Source: an uncultured Collinsella sp. (GTDB lineage Bacteria > Actinomycetota > Coriobacteriia > Coriobacteriales > Coriobacteriaceae). From it: 64,000 bases of DNA. Both the position numbers and the translations under genes were made by a program. A model generated the notes under the pieces. It had not been told where the DNA came from. It worked only from the letters and a program-made list of their open reading frames with translations, and searched no databases. Where the stretch lies: NCBI GenBank assembly GCA_900540845.1, contig UQHS01000009.1, positions 1 through 64,000 on the forward strand, in the 5' to 3' direction. Numbering within the stretch: position 1 is the stretch's first letter; each line of letters starts with the position of its first letter. Below are positions 19,161 to 27,191 of the stretch, piece after piece.

Positions 19161-22100
19161 ATGCTGAAGACCGTGGTCAAGCAAAACTCCTATCAGGATT
19201 CAATCAACCTGATGCTGCTGACCAACAAGATCAACACGCTCGAGGGCGTGGTTCAGAGCCAGATCATGATGGGCACTGATGCCAACAAGGACATCTACCG
19301 CGCCGCCGGCCTGTTGACCGCCGAGGCCGAGGCCGCCGCCCCGAGCGACATGGTCATCGTGGTCGAGACCGAGGACGAGGGCATCATGGATGTCGTCCTG
19401 GCCGAGACCGAGGCCTTCCTCGCCGACCTCTCCACCAAGAAGGAGGCCGCCGGCGCGCCCGCCGAGGCCACCAGCTGGGAAGAGGCCATGGCGATGCTGC
19501 CCGAGGCCAACATGGCCCTGTTCTCCATCCCCGGCGAGTACGCCGCGCCCGAGCTTGAGCGCGCCCTCGACCTGGGCCTGAACGTCTTCTCCTTCACCGA
19601 CAACGTGCCGCTGGAGGATGAGGTCCGCCTCAAGCAGAAGGCTCACGAGAAGGGCCTGCTCTTCATGGGCCCCGACTGCGGCACCGGCGTGGTCTCCTCC
19701 GTGCCCGTGGCCTTCACCAACGTCATCAACCCCGGCAACATCGGAATCGTGGGCGCCTCCGGCACCGGCATCCAGGAGGTCACCTGCATGATCGACCGCC
19801 TGGGTGGCGGCTGCGTGCACGCCATCGGAACCGGTGGCCGCGACCTCAACGAGAAGGTCGGCGCCGTGACCGTCAAGGACGCCATCGTCGCCCTTGAGCA
19901 CCATGATCCCACCGACGTCATCTGCGTCATCTCCAAGCCGCCCGCGCCCGCCGTCCGCGACGAGGTCGTCGACCTGCTCGAGAAGTGCGAGAAGCCGGTC
20001 GTCGCCATCTTCATCGGCGAGAAGCCCGAGGCCCATCTGGGCAAGGTGCACCTGGCCCACACCCTCGAGGAGGCCGCCCGCATCGCCGTCGACCTCGCCA
20101 ACGGCGAGGCCGTCAAGAAGAACTACCTCGAGCCGCTCGACGTGACCGTCGAGACCCCGCTGGCGCAGGACAAGACCGTCATCGGCCTGTACTCCGGTGG
20201 CACCCTGGCCGGCGAGGCCGCGATGATGATCACCGAGGCCCTCGAGCTCGGCTCCATCATCAAGGAGGACGGCTACATGCTGCGCCACGGCGGCTACGAC
20301 GTCATCGACCTCGGTGACGACGTGTACACCCAGGGCCGTCCTCATCCCATGATCGACCCCGAGGTCCGCATCCGCATGATGCGCGATTACGCCTCCAAGG
20401 CCACCACGGGCGTCATCGTCTTCGACTGCGTCCTGGGCTATGGCTGCCATCCCGACATGGCCGCCGAGCTCGCCCCGGTGATCGCCGAGTGCATCGAGTC
20501 CGCCAAGGCCGACGGCCGCGACGTCCATTTTGTGGGCACCGTGGTGGGAACCCACAACGACCCGCAGGACTACGACCGCTCCGTCAAGCTGCTCGAGGAC
20601 GCCGGCGCCATCATGGAGCCCAGCAACGCCATGGCCGTCCGCGCCGCGCTGGCCTTCAAGGGCGTCGACTTCACCGAGGCCGACCGCGAGGTCGTGCCCT
20701 ACGAGGTCAAGGACGACAGCCCCCTGCCCGAGCCCTCCGAGGCCGTCATGGAGCTCCTCACCAGCAAGCCCCGCGTGATCAACGTGGGCGTGGAGAGCTT
20801 CAACGACCCGCTGCGCGCCTACGGCGCCGAGAGCGTCCAGTACACCTGGAAGCCCAAGGCCGGCGGTAACAAGCGCATGATTCACCTGCTCAACGAGCTT
20901 GAGAAGATCGAGGGGATCGACGAGGCCAACGCCCGCATCTGCGAGCGCTTCAAGGAGTCCCAGCCGGTCCTGGTGGACGTCGTGCCCGCCAAGACGGTCA
21001 TCCCCGAGCTCAATCGCGCCCAGAAGACCCTGCTCCATGCCGGTCCCCCGATCTGCTGGGAGAACATGCAGGGCCCGATGAGGGGCTCCTGCATCGGCGC
21101 CGCCCTCTTCGAGGGTTGGGCCGAGACCGAGGAAGAGGCCGTCGCCATGCTCTCCGCCGGCGAGGTCGAGTTCATCCCCTGCCACCACTGCCACGCGGTC
21201 GGTCCCATGGGCGGCATCACCTCCGCCAACATGGCCGTCATGGTCGTCCGCAACCTCGCCGACGACACCGTCGCCTACTGCACCATGAACGAGGGCATCG
21301 GCAAGGTCCTGCGCTTCGGCGCCTACAGCCAGGAGGTCGTCGACCGCCTGCACTGGATGGCCGACGAGCTCGGTCCGGTGCTCGCCAAGGCCCTCAAGCT
21401 GTCTGACGGCGGCATCAACCTCAACGTCCTGATGGCCCGCGCCATCACCCAGGGCGACGAGTTCCACCAGCGCAACATGGCCGCCACGCTCAACTTCCTC
21501 AAGGAGGTCGCGCCGCTCATCGTCAAGACCGACGCGAGCGAGGACGCCAAGCAGCGCGTCATCCAGTTCCTGGCCGACACCGACCAGTTCTTCCTGAACG
21601 TCATGATGGCCACCGGCAAGGCGATCGTGGATTACGTCCGCAAGGACGTCGAGGGCTGCGTGGTCTCCACGATGACCCGCAACGGCTACGAGTTCGGCGT
21701 CCGCGTCTCCGGCCTCGGCGACGAGTGGTTCGTGGCTCCCGTCAACACCCCGGTGGGCCTGTACTTCACGGGCTTCACCGCCGAGGACGGCTGCCCGGAC
21801 AACGGCGACTCCGCGATCTGCGAGACCGTGGGCGTTGGTGGCATGGCGATGGTCGCGGCCCCCGGCGTCACCCGCTTCGTCGGCGCCGGCGGCTTCGAGG
21901 ACGCCCTGAACATCTCTAACGAGATGGAGAAGATCTGCGTCACCCATAACCCCAACTGGGCCATCCCCACGTGGGACTTCAAGGGCGCCTGCCTTGGCAT
22001 CGATATCCGCAAGGTCGTCGAGACCGGCATCACGCCGATCATCAACACCGGCATCGCCCACAAGGAGGCCGGCATCGGCCAGGTCGGCGCCGGCACCGTC

Positions 22101-22166
22101 CGCGCCCCGCTCGCCTGCTTCGAGAAGGCTCTCGAGGCCTACTGCGCCAAGCTCGGCATCGAGTAA
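19161..22166 (+). CDS. Fused FdrA-YlbE (DUF1116) protein, probable carbamoyltransferase subunit
   Basis: The ATG at 19161 follows a perfect AAGGAGG. The product has 1001 residues, about the sum of E. coli FdrA (about 555) and YlbE (about 420). Residues 1 to about 525 resemble FdrA, an acyl-CoA synthetase-like protein (GASGTGIQEVTCMI, MGPDCGTGV, YSGGTLAGEAAMM). From about residue 535 (RVINVGVESF) it matches YlbE/DUF1116 (LLHAGPPICWENMQGPMRG, CHHCHAVGPMGGI). In E. coli, fdrA-ylbE-ylbF have been reported to form oxamate carbamoyltransferase (renamed allFGH) next to a carbamate kinase gene. Here the next gene is the YlbF-like protein. The true substrate here is unknown. Confidence 0.88.
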   Translation: MLKTVVKQNSYQDSINLMLLTNKINTLEGVVQSQIMMGTDANKDIYRAAGLLTAEAEAAAPSDMVIVVETEDEGIMDVVLAETEAFLADLSTKKEAAGAPAEATSWEEAMAMLPEANMALFSIPGEYAAPELERALDLGLNVFSFTDNVPLEDEVRLKQKAHEKGLLFMGPDCGTGVVSSVPVAFTNVINPGNIGIVGASGTGIQEVTCMIDRLGGGCVHAIGTGGRDLNEKVGAVTVKDAIVALEHHDPTDVICVISKPPAPAVRDEVVDLLEKCEKPVVAIFIGEKPEAHLGKVHLAHTLEEAARIAVDLANGEAVKKNYLEPLDVTVETPLAQDKTVIGLYSGGTLAGEAAMMITEALELGSIIKEDGYMLRHGGYDVIDLGDDVYTQGRPHPMIDPEVRIRMMRDYASKATTGVIVFDCVLGYGCHPDMAAELAPVIAECIESAKADGRDVHFVGTVVGTHNDPQDYDRSVKLLEDAGAIMEPSNAMAVRAALAFKGVDFTEADREVVPYEVKDDSPLPEPSEAVMELLTSKPRVINVGVESFNDPLRAYGAESVQYTWKPKAGGNKRMIHLLNELEKIEGIDEANARICERFKESQPVLVDVVPAKTVIPELNRAQKTLLHAGPPICWENMQGPMRGSCIGAALFEGWAETEEEAVAMLSAGEVEFIPCHHCHAVGPMGGITSANMAVMVVRNLADDTVAYCTMNEGIGKVLRFGAYSQEVVDRLHWMADELGPVLAKALKLSDGGINLNVLMARAITQGDEFHQRNMAATLNFLKEVAPLIVKTDASEDAKQRVIQFLADTDQFFLNVMMATGKAIVDYVRKDVEGCVVSTMTRNGYEFGVRVSGLGDEWFVAPVNTPVGLYFTGFTAEDGCPDNGDSAICETVGVGGMAMVAAPGVTRFVGAGGFEDALNISNEMEKICVTHNPNWAIPTWDFKGACLGIDIRKVVETGITPIINTGIAHKEAGIGQVGAGTVRAPLACFEKALEAYCAKLGIE

Positions 22167-22178
22167 GCGAGGCGCCTT

Positions 22179-23096
22179 GTGAAATTGGATGCCCTCTACA
22201 TCAGCGATTACGCCGCCGTGAACCTCGATGCGTTCAAGGCGACGGGAGCCGTGCACAGCGTGTTCCGCACGAGCCTGAACGTCATGCTCGACGGGTTCCT
22301 GCTGCACATAGGCTCGGCTGAGGCGCCGCTCTCCTGCTTGGGGATCACGGTCGCCGAACAGGGGGCGTCCGCTCTTGTCAATCTCGTCGAGCCCGGCGAC
22401 CGTGCCATGGCCCGCAACGGCGTCCTTCGCCTGTACGGCCGCGGCGATGTCGTCGAGATCGACTTGATTTCCGCTCCCATCCGGTGTCTATCGGTGCCCA
22501 TGGCGACCGTGGCGCCGGAAGAGGAGACGGACATCCTGGTGTGTCGGGAGCTCTCCGAGCTCAGCCTCCCCGCACGCATCGGATTGCCGTGGGATGAGCG
22601 CGCCGCCAGGTCACTGGCCGGGCTGGCGCGCCTCTCGGCGGTCTGTCGCGCCGCGTGGGACGCCGGGCGGATGGGTGCGCCCGTTCCCCGTGCCCGCATC
22701 GATGCCGCCTTCAGGGGCGCTGGTAGTTCCATCGAGCATCTGCTGGGCCGCGGGCTGGGTCTCACCCCCTCTGGTGATGACGTGCTCTGCGGTTTTGGCT
22801 GCGGCCTGTGCTACCTTTGGCGCCACGGTGCGTTGGGTTGCGATGCCTGGGGCGGGTACACGAGCATGTTGCTCGATGTGCTCCCCGGGAAGACCACCGC
22901 GGTGTCTGAGGCGTACCTGCGCGCAATGTGCGCCGGATACGCGAATGAGGACTACATCGGGCTTCTCACCTCGATCGAGAAGGGCAGGGCGGAGGAGATC
23001 TCGGGACGGCTCGAGACGATCCTCTCGATGGGGCACACCTCGGGCGCCGACGGCCTTCTGGGCTTCGGCGCGGCATTTGGTTATATCAACATGTAA
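22179..23096 (+). CDS. DUF2877 (YlbF/AllH-like) protein
   Basis: The GTG start at 22179 lies 12 bp after the previous stop and has GAGG upstream; the product is 305 residues. A central LTPSGDDVLCGF motif (about residues 195-206) is the family hallmark, followed by an alpha-helical tail with MGHTSGADGLLGF. YlbF is the third protein of the E. coli oxamate carbamoyltransferase set, and the gene order here matches (fdrA-ylbE-ylbF). It is therefore predicted to work as a partner of the fused FdrA-YlbE protein. No independent catalytic role is known to me. Confidence 0.85.
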   Translation: MKLDALYISDYAAVNLDAFKATGAVHSVFRTSLNVMLDGFLLHIGSAEAPLSCLGITVAEQGASALVNLVEPGDRAMARNGVLRLYGRGDVVEIDLISAPIRCLSVPMATVAPEEETDILVCRELSELSLPARIGLPWDERAARSLAGLARLSAVCRAAWDAGRMGAPVPRARIDAAFRGAGSSIEHLLGRGLGLTPSGDDVLCGFGCGLCYLWRHGALGCDAWGGYTSMLLDVLPGKTTAVSEAYLRAMCAGYANEDYIGLLTSIEKGRAEEISGRLETILSMGHTSGADGLLGFGAAFGYINM

Positions 23097-23112
23097 TCTG
23101 AAAGGGATTAGC

Positions 23113-24360
23113 ATGGCTGAGACTAAGAAAAAGAAAGTCAACATCACGAATCTCATCGTGCTCTCCATGGTCGTCGGTGTTGTCGCCGGCGTCGTGGGCG
23201 GACCCGCGATGGCTCAAATCCAGTTCATCGGCGACATCTTCTTCCGCCTCGTCCAGATGGGCATCGTGCCGTTCGTCATGTGCACCATCATCGTCGCCGT
23301 GGGCGGCCTGACCCCTCAGTCGCTCTCCGGCGTGGGCCTCAAGGGCATCGGCATCTTCGCCGCCTCGTCCTTCGTCGCAGCGGGCCTCGCCCTCGGCCTC
23401 TCGCTGATTCTCCAGCCTGGTGCCGGCCTGGGCGAGACCGCCCTGGTCCAGGACGCGGTGTTCGAGGGTGAGGCCTCGGTCGTCACCTTCCAGGACACGC
23501 TCCTGAGCTTCTTTGGCAACAACATCGTCTCCTCCATGGGCGCCGGCGCCATGGTCCAGTGCATCGTCTTCGCGATTGCCCTCGGCCTGGCCATCTCCTT
23601 CTGGCGCAACACCCATGACGGCAAGTGCCTCGTGTACGACTTCATGAGCGAGCTCGCCTCTCTGCTGCTCAACATCATCCGCGCCGTCATGACCATCGCC
23701 CCGATCGGCATCTTCTGCTACGTCTCCTCCATGGTCGGCTCCCTGGGCGCCGAGGTCCTCATCCCGCTCGTCAAGTACCTGGGCGTGATGGCCCTCGCCA
23801 CCGTCGTGATGTTCGTGCTCTACTTCGTGCTCGTCTCGGTGCGCTGCCGCCTCAACCCGGTCAAGCTCATCAAGAAGATGTGGCCCATGTCCGCTCTCGC
23901 CCTCGGCACCATCTCCTCCGCGGTCACCCTTCCCACCGCCATGGAGGACACCAAGAACAAGATCGGCTGCGACGCCGAGGTCTCCGACCTGCTGCTGCCC
24001 CTGGGTATGCCGCTGAACTCCAACGGCGCCGCCATCCACCTCGCCGTCACCGCCATCACCATCGCCCAGATTTACGGCATCACCTTCGCCGGTCCCGAGC
24101 TCCTCACCGTCTGGGTGATCTCCTTCCTGCTGTCCCTGGCCAACGCCGTGTCCCCGGGTGCTTCCCTGGTCTCTCTCACGATGATCGTTCCCGCCCTGAA
24201 CCTGCCTATGGCCGCCATCGGCATCTTTGCCGGCCTTGAGTACCCCACGGGTGCCATCCGCACCATCCTCAACGTCGACGGAGACGTTTTCGCCGCGCTG
24301 CTCGTCGCTGGCGACAAGGGCATCGACCACGATGTCTTCGAGGACAAGGTCCAGGCGTAA
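23113..24360 (+). CDS. Dicarboxylate/amino acid:cation symporter (SDF family), copy 1
   Basis: The ATG at 23113 (AAAGGGA upstream) gives 415 residues. It is a membrane protein of the DAACS/SDF family with about eight helices and two re-entrant loops. PLNSNGAAIHLAVTA takes the place of the usual NMDGT-containing segment, and SSAVTLPTAM is the first hairpin signature. Such proteins import dicarboxylates or acidic amino acids with Na+ or H+. It is only 16 bp after the DUF2877 gene, so it is probably the substrate importer for this operon. The missing MDGT suggests a substrate unlike aspartate or glutamate. Confidence 0.9.
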   Translation: MAETKKKKVNITNLIVLSMVVGVVAGVVGGPAMAQIQFIGDIFFRLVQMGIVPFVMCTIIVAVGGLTPQSLSGVGLKGIGIFAASSFVAAGLALGLSLILQPGAGLGETALVQDAVFEGEASVVTFQDTLLSFFGNNIVSSMGAGAMVQCIVFAIALGLAISFWRNTHDGKCLVYDFMSELASLLLNIIRAVMTIAPIGIFCYVSSMVGSLGAEVLIPLVKYLGVMALATVVMFVLYFVLVSVRCRLNPVKLIKKMWPMSALALGTISSAVTLPTAMEDTKNKIGCDAEVSDLLLPLGMPLNSNGAAIHLAVTAITIAQIYGITFAGPELLTVWVISFLLSLANAVSPGASLVSLTMIVPALNLPMAAIGIFAGLEYPTGAIRTILNVDGDVFAALLVAGDKGIDHDVFEDKVQA

Positions 24361-24420
24361 GTGTGAACCTCGTCGAGGGGGGAGCGTTGGGTTCCCCCCT
24401 CTTTAGGAATCCGTGATCCT

Positions 24421-25695
24421 ATGAAAGAGTCTTCAGCCCCGGCTCCCAAGAAGCGCCGCTACAACGCGACGCTTGCCATGGCGATCGCCATGGTCGCCGG
24501 AGTTCTCGTCGGTGCGATCGCAGGCCCGGTCATGGGCGAGATCCAGTTCATCGGCGACATCTTTTTCCGTTTGGTGCAGATGGGCATCGTCCCGTTTGTC
24601 ATGTGCGTCATCATCGAGGCCGTGGGCGGTCTGACCGCGCGCGACCTGTCCGGAATCGGCCTCAAGGGCATCGCCTGGTTCGCCGGTTCCTCCGTGCTCG
24701 CCTCTGCATTCGCGGTCGCCGTGGCCACGATCTTCCAGCCGGGCGCCGGCCTTGCCGGCATCGCGCTGGTGGAGAGCGCGAGCTTTGAGGGTGCGGGCAC
24801 CGGTGCCGTCACCGTGCAGGACACGCTCCTCGGCTTTTTCGGCAACAACGTCGTCTCCTCCATGAGCGCCGGAGCAATGGTGCCCTGCATCGTCTTCGCG
24901 GTCGCGCTCGGTCTGGTGGTCAGCTTCTGGCGCAATTCGCGCGATGGCGAGTGCCTCGTGTACGACTTCGTCGTCGAGTTCGGCCAGCTGTTGCTCAGCA
25001 TCATCCGCGGCGTCATGAAGGCCGCCCCCATCGGTATTTTCTGCTATGTGTCCGCGATGGTGGGCAAGCTCGGTCCAGAGGTGCTTATACCGCTGCTCAA
25101 GTACCTGATCGTCTTGGGTGGCACCGTCGCCGCGTTCCTCGTGCTCTGGAACATCGTGGTGTGCACGGTGTGCCGTGTCAGCCCGATGCTGCTGATCCGC
25201 AAGATGTGGCGCATGTCCGTCATGGCGCTCGCGACCATCTCCTCCGCGGTGACCCTCCCGGTCGAGATGGATGATGCGAAGAACCGCCTTGGCATCCGCG
25301 ATGATATCGCGGACCTGGTCCTTCCCCTGGGCATGCCGCTCAACTCCAACGGCGCGTCCATTCATCTGGCGATTACGGCGATCACGATCGCCCAAATCTA
25401 CGGTGTGGGGTTCGAGGGGTTCGACTTCGTGTACCTCACCATCATCTCTACGCTGCTGTCCCTGGCCAACGCGGTCGCGCCCGGTGCCGACCTCGTGTCG
25501 TTGACCATGATCGTGCCGCAGCTCGGGCTTCCGCTCTCGAGCATCGGCATCTTCGCGGGGCTCACGTATCCCGTCGGTGCAATCCGCACCATCCTGAACG
25601 TCGATTCCGACGTGTACTGCGCCCTCATGGTCGCGGCGAGCGAGCCCGACGGAATCGATCGGGATGTGCTGCTGGACTCCGGTCCACGGGCATAG
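24421..25695 (+). CDS. Dicarboxylate/amino acid:cation symporter (SDF family), copy 2
   Basis: This 424-residue paralogue of the preceding gene is clearly similar over its whole length (IQFIGDIFFRLVQMGIVPF is common to both, as is PLNSNG). It has the same SSAVTLP hairpin and atypical PLNSNGASIHLAITA loop. It probably arose by tandem duplication, then diverged: the N-terminus and the loop around residues 115-130 differ. The ribosome site is weak (only GGA at a long distance), which suggests lower translation than copy 1 or translational coupling. A hairpin follows the stop. Confidence 0.9.
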   Translation: MKESSAPAPKKRRYNATLAMAIAMVAGVLVGAIAGPVMGEIQFIGDIFFRLVQMGIVPFVMCVIIEAVGGLTARDLSGIGLKGIAWFAGSSVLASAFAVAVATIFQPGAGLAGIALVESASFEGAGTGAVTVQDTLLGFFGNNVVSSMSAGAMVPCIVFAVALGLVVSFWRNSRDGECLVYDFVVEFGQLLLSIIRGVMKAAPIGIFCYVSAMVGKLGPEVLIPLLKYLIVLGGTVAAFLVLWNIVVCTVCRVSPMLLIRKMWRMSVMALATISSAVTLPVEMDDAKNRLGIRDDIADLVLPLGMPLNSNGASIHLAITAITIAQIYGVGFEGFDFVYLTIISTLLSLANAVAPGADLVSLTMIVPQLGLPLSSIGIFAGLTYPVGAIRTILNVDSDVYCALMVAASEPDGIDRDVLLDSGPRA

Positions 25696-25700
25696 CCTGT

Positions 25701-25729
25701 ACGGGGCCGTCCCGTTTCGACGGCCCCGT
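25701..25729 (+). terminator. Hairpin after the second symporter gene
   Basis: An 11-bp perfect stem (25701-25711 with 25719-25729) has a 7-nt loop. It lies 6 nt after the stop. It lacks a T-tract, so termination may be Rho-dependent or incomplete. Confidence 0.6.
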
Positions 25730-26053
25730 GCCCCATGTGGCGACTGGGTCGCCGCCTGTGCACTCCACCGCGATAAAAGGAGCGCATAATCGCTCAAAAT
25801 CTTGTATGGAGATGCATAGACAAGATGAATTGGCAGGAACGATATGCAGATGGGTATACGCGGCAAATCGTTTGAGCATTGTGGTCAAACTATGCCGTTG
25901 TACTTGGCATATTACGTTTATCGCCAATAATCGTCCGTTCACCAAGACAGTCGAGAACAATATGGTCCGACTGCGCTTGGGAGGGTATATTGCATAAAGT
26001 ACGTCTGCGGGTGAATATTTGTCACCTGCTAAACGAGAAGGAAAGAGGCAGAT
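25730..26053 (+). promoter_or_regulatory. Upstream region of the carbamate kinase gene
   Basis: The 324-bp gap is more A/T-rich than its surroundings, and no gene is seen. A dyad tatgcc-N9-ggcata lies at 25891-25911, and TATATT near 25985 is a possible -10. AGAAGGAAAGAGG at 26036-26048 is the ribosome site. The length and base composition suggest that carbamate kinase has its own promoter rather than depending only on the symporter operon. Confidence 0.4.
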
Positions 26054-27016
26054 ATGTCCAAGCCCCTCGGCAAGCCCGACCGCATCGTCGTCGCCCTCGG
26101 CGGCAATGCCCTCGGCAACACCCCTGAAGAGCAGATCGAGAAGGTCGGCAACGCCGCCCACGCCCTCCTGGGCCTCATCGAGCAGGGCAATGAGATCATC
26201 ATCACCCACGGCAACGGGCCGCAGGTCGGCATGATCCAGAACGCCTTCGCCGCTGCCCACGACGCCATCGGCACCCCCTCCATGGACCTGCCCGAGTGCG
26301 GCGCCATGTCCCAGGGTTACATCGGCTATCACCTGCAGCAGGGCATCGGCCGCGAGATGCACAAGCGCTATAAGCGTTGGCACGCCGCCACCGTCGTCAC
26401 CCAGATCGAGTGCGATCCCGACGATCCCGCGTTCGCCAACCCGACCAAGCCGATCGGCCCCTTCTACACCGAGGAGCAGGCCAAGGAGATCATGGCCGAG
26501 AACCCCGAGATGACCTTCGTCGAGGACTCCGGCCGTGGCTGGCGTCGCGTCGTGGCCTCCCCGGAGCCCAAGAAGATCGTCGAGGCCGACTCCATCCTGA
26601 ACCTCCTCGACAACGAGTTCATCGTCATCGCCTGCGGCGGCGGCGGCATTCCCGTGGTCCGCGACTACGAGAACAAGGGCTGCTACAAGGGCGTGGCCGC
26701 CGTCATCGACAAGGACATGGGCGGCGAGCTCCTCGCCGAGGACTGCTCCGCCGACGTCCTGTTCCTGCTGACCGCCGTCGAGCACGTTGCCATCAACTTC
26801 GGCAAGCCCAACCAGGAGGAGCTCGAGGAGCTCACCGCCGACGAGGCCGAGAAGCTCGCCGATGAGGGTCAGTTCGGCAAGGGCTCCATGGAGCCCAAGG
26901 TCCGCGCCGCCATCAAGTTCGCGCGCTCCCGCAAGGGCCGCACCTGCATCATCGGTGCCCTCGACAAGGCCGCCGAGACCATGGCCGGTCTCTCCGGCAC
27001 CCGCATCACGGGTTAA
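26054..27016 (+). CDS. arcC: Carbamate kinase
   Basis: This 320-residue protein is the usual family length. Motifs are VVALGGNALGN at the N-terminus, ITHGNGPQVG (phosphate binding), ECGAMSQGYIGYHLQQ, AVIDKDMGGELLAEDC and GSMEPKVRAAIKF near the end. It transfers phosphate from carbamoyl phosphate to ADP, giving ATP, CO2 and ammonia. It is the only carbamate kinase in the window. It follows the FdrA-YlbE/DUF2877/symporter genes, as in E. coli where ybcF (allK) follows fdrA-ylbE-ylbF. It could also serve the agmatine pathway at 12-16 kb. Confidence 0.97.
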   Translation: MSKPLGKPDRIVVALGGNALGNTPEEQIEKVGNAAHALLGLIEQGNEIIITHGNGPQVGMIQNAFAAAHDAIGTPSMDLPECGAMSQGYIGYHLQQGIGREMHKRYKRWHAATVVTQIECDPDDPAFANPTKPIGPFYTEEQAKEIMAENPEMTFVEDSGRGWRRVVASPEPKKIVEADSILNLLDNEFIVIACGGGGIPVVRDYENKGCYKGVAAVIDKDMGGELLAEDCSADVLFLLTAVEHVAINFGKPNQEELEELTADEAEKLADEGQFGKGSMEPKVRAAIKFARSRKGRTCIIGALDKAAETMAGLSGTRITG

Positions 27017-27026
27017 TTCATTCGAC

Positions 27027-27080
27027 GGCTCGCGGTTGGCGTCTCAAGCCGGCAACCGCTTGCGATGGCAACCGCGAGCC
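27027..27080. repeat. Inverted repeat with an alternative inner pairing
   Basis: ggctcgcggttg at 27027-27038 pairs perfectly with caaccgcgagcc at 27069-27080. A second caaccgc at 27053-27059 could pair with the same left arm. The two foldings exclude each other. It lies just after the carbamate kinase stop. Confidence 0.6.
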
Positions 27081-27107
27081 GCCTACAACATGCTTCCCTC
27101 TCCTTTG

Positions 27108-27140
27108 GACGCCCTGGAAACTGCCCCGGGGCGTCTTTTT
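27108..27140 (+). terminator. Rho-independent terminator of carbamate kinase
   Basis: A 7-bp stem (gacgccc at 27108-27114 with gggcgtc at 27129-27135) is followed by a T-run through 27140. Confidence 0.85.
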
Positions 27141-27191
27141 ATGCGCCTGCTGGGATCGCTCCGAGACAGTAAGCGCCCCGCGCCTACGTTG

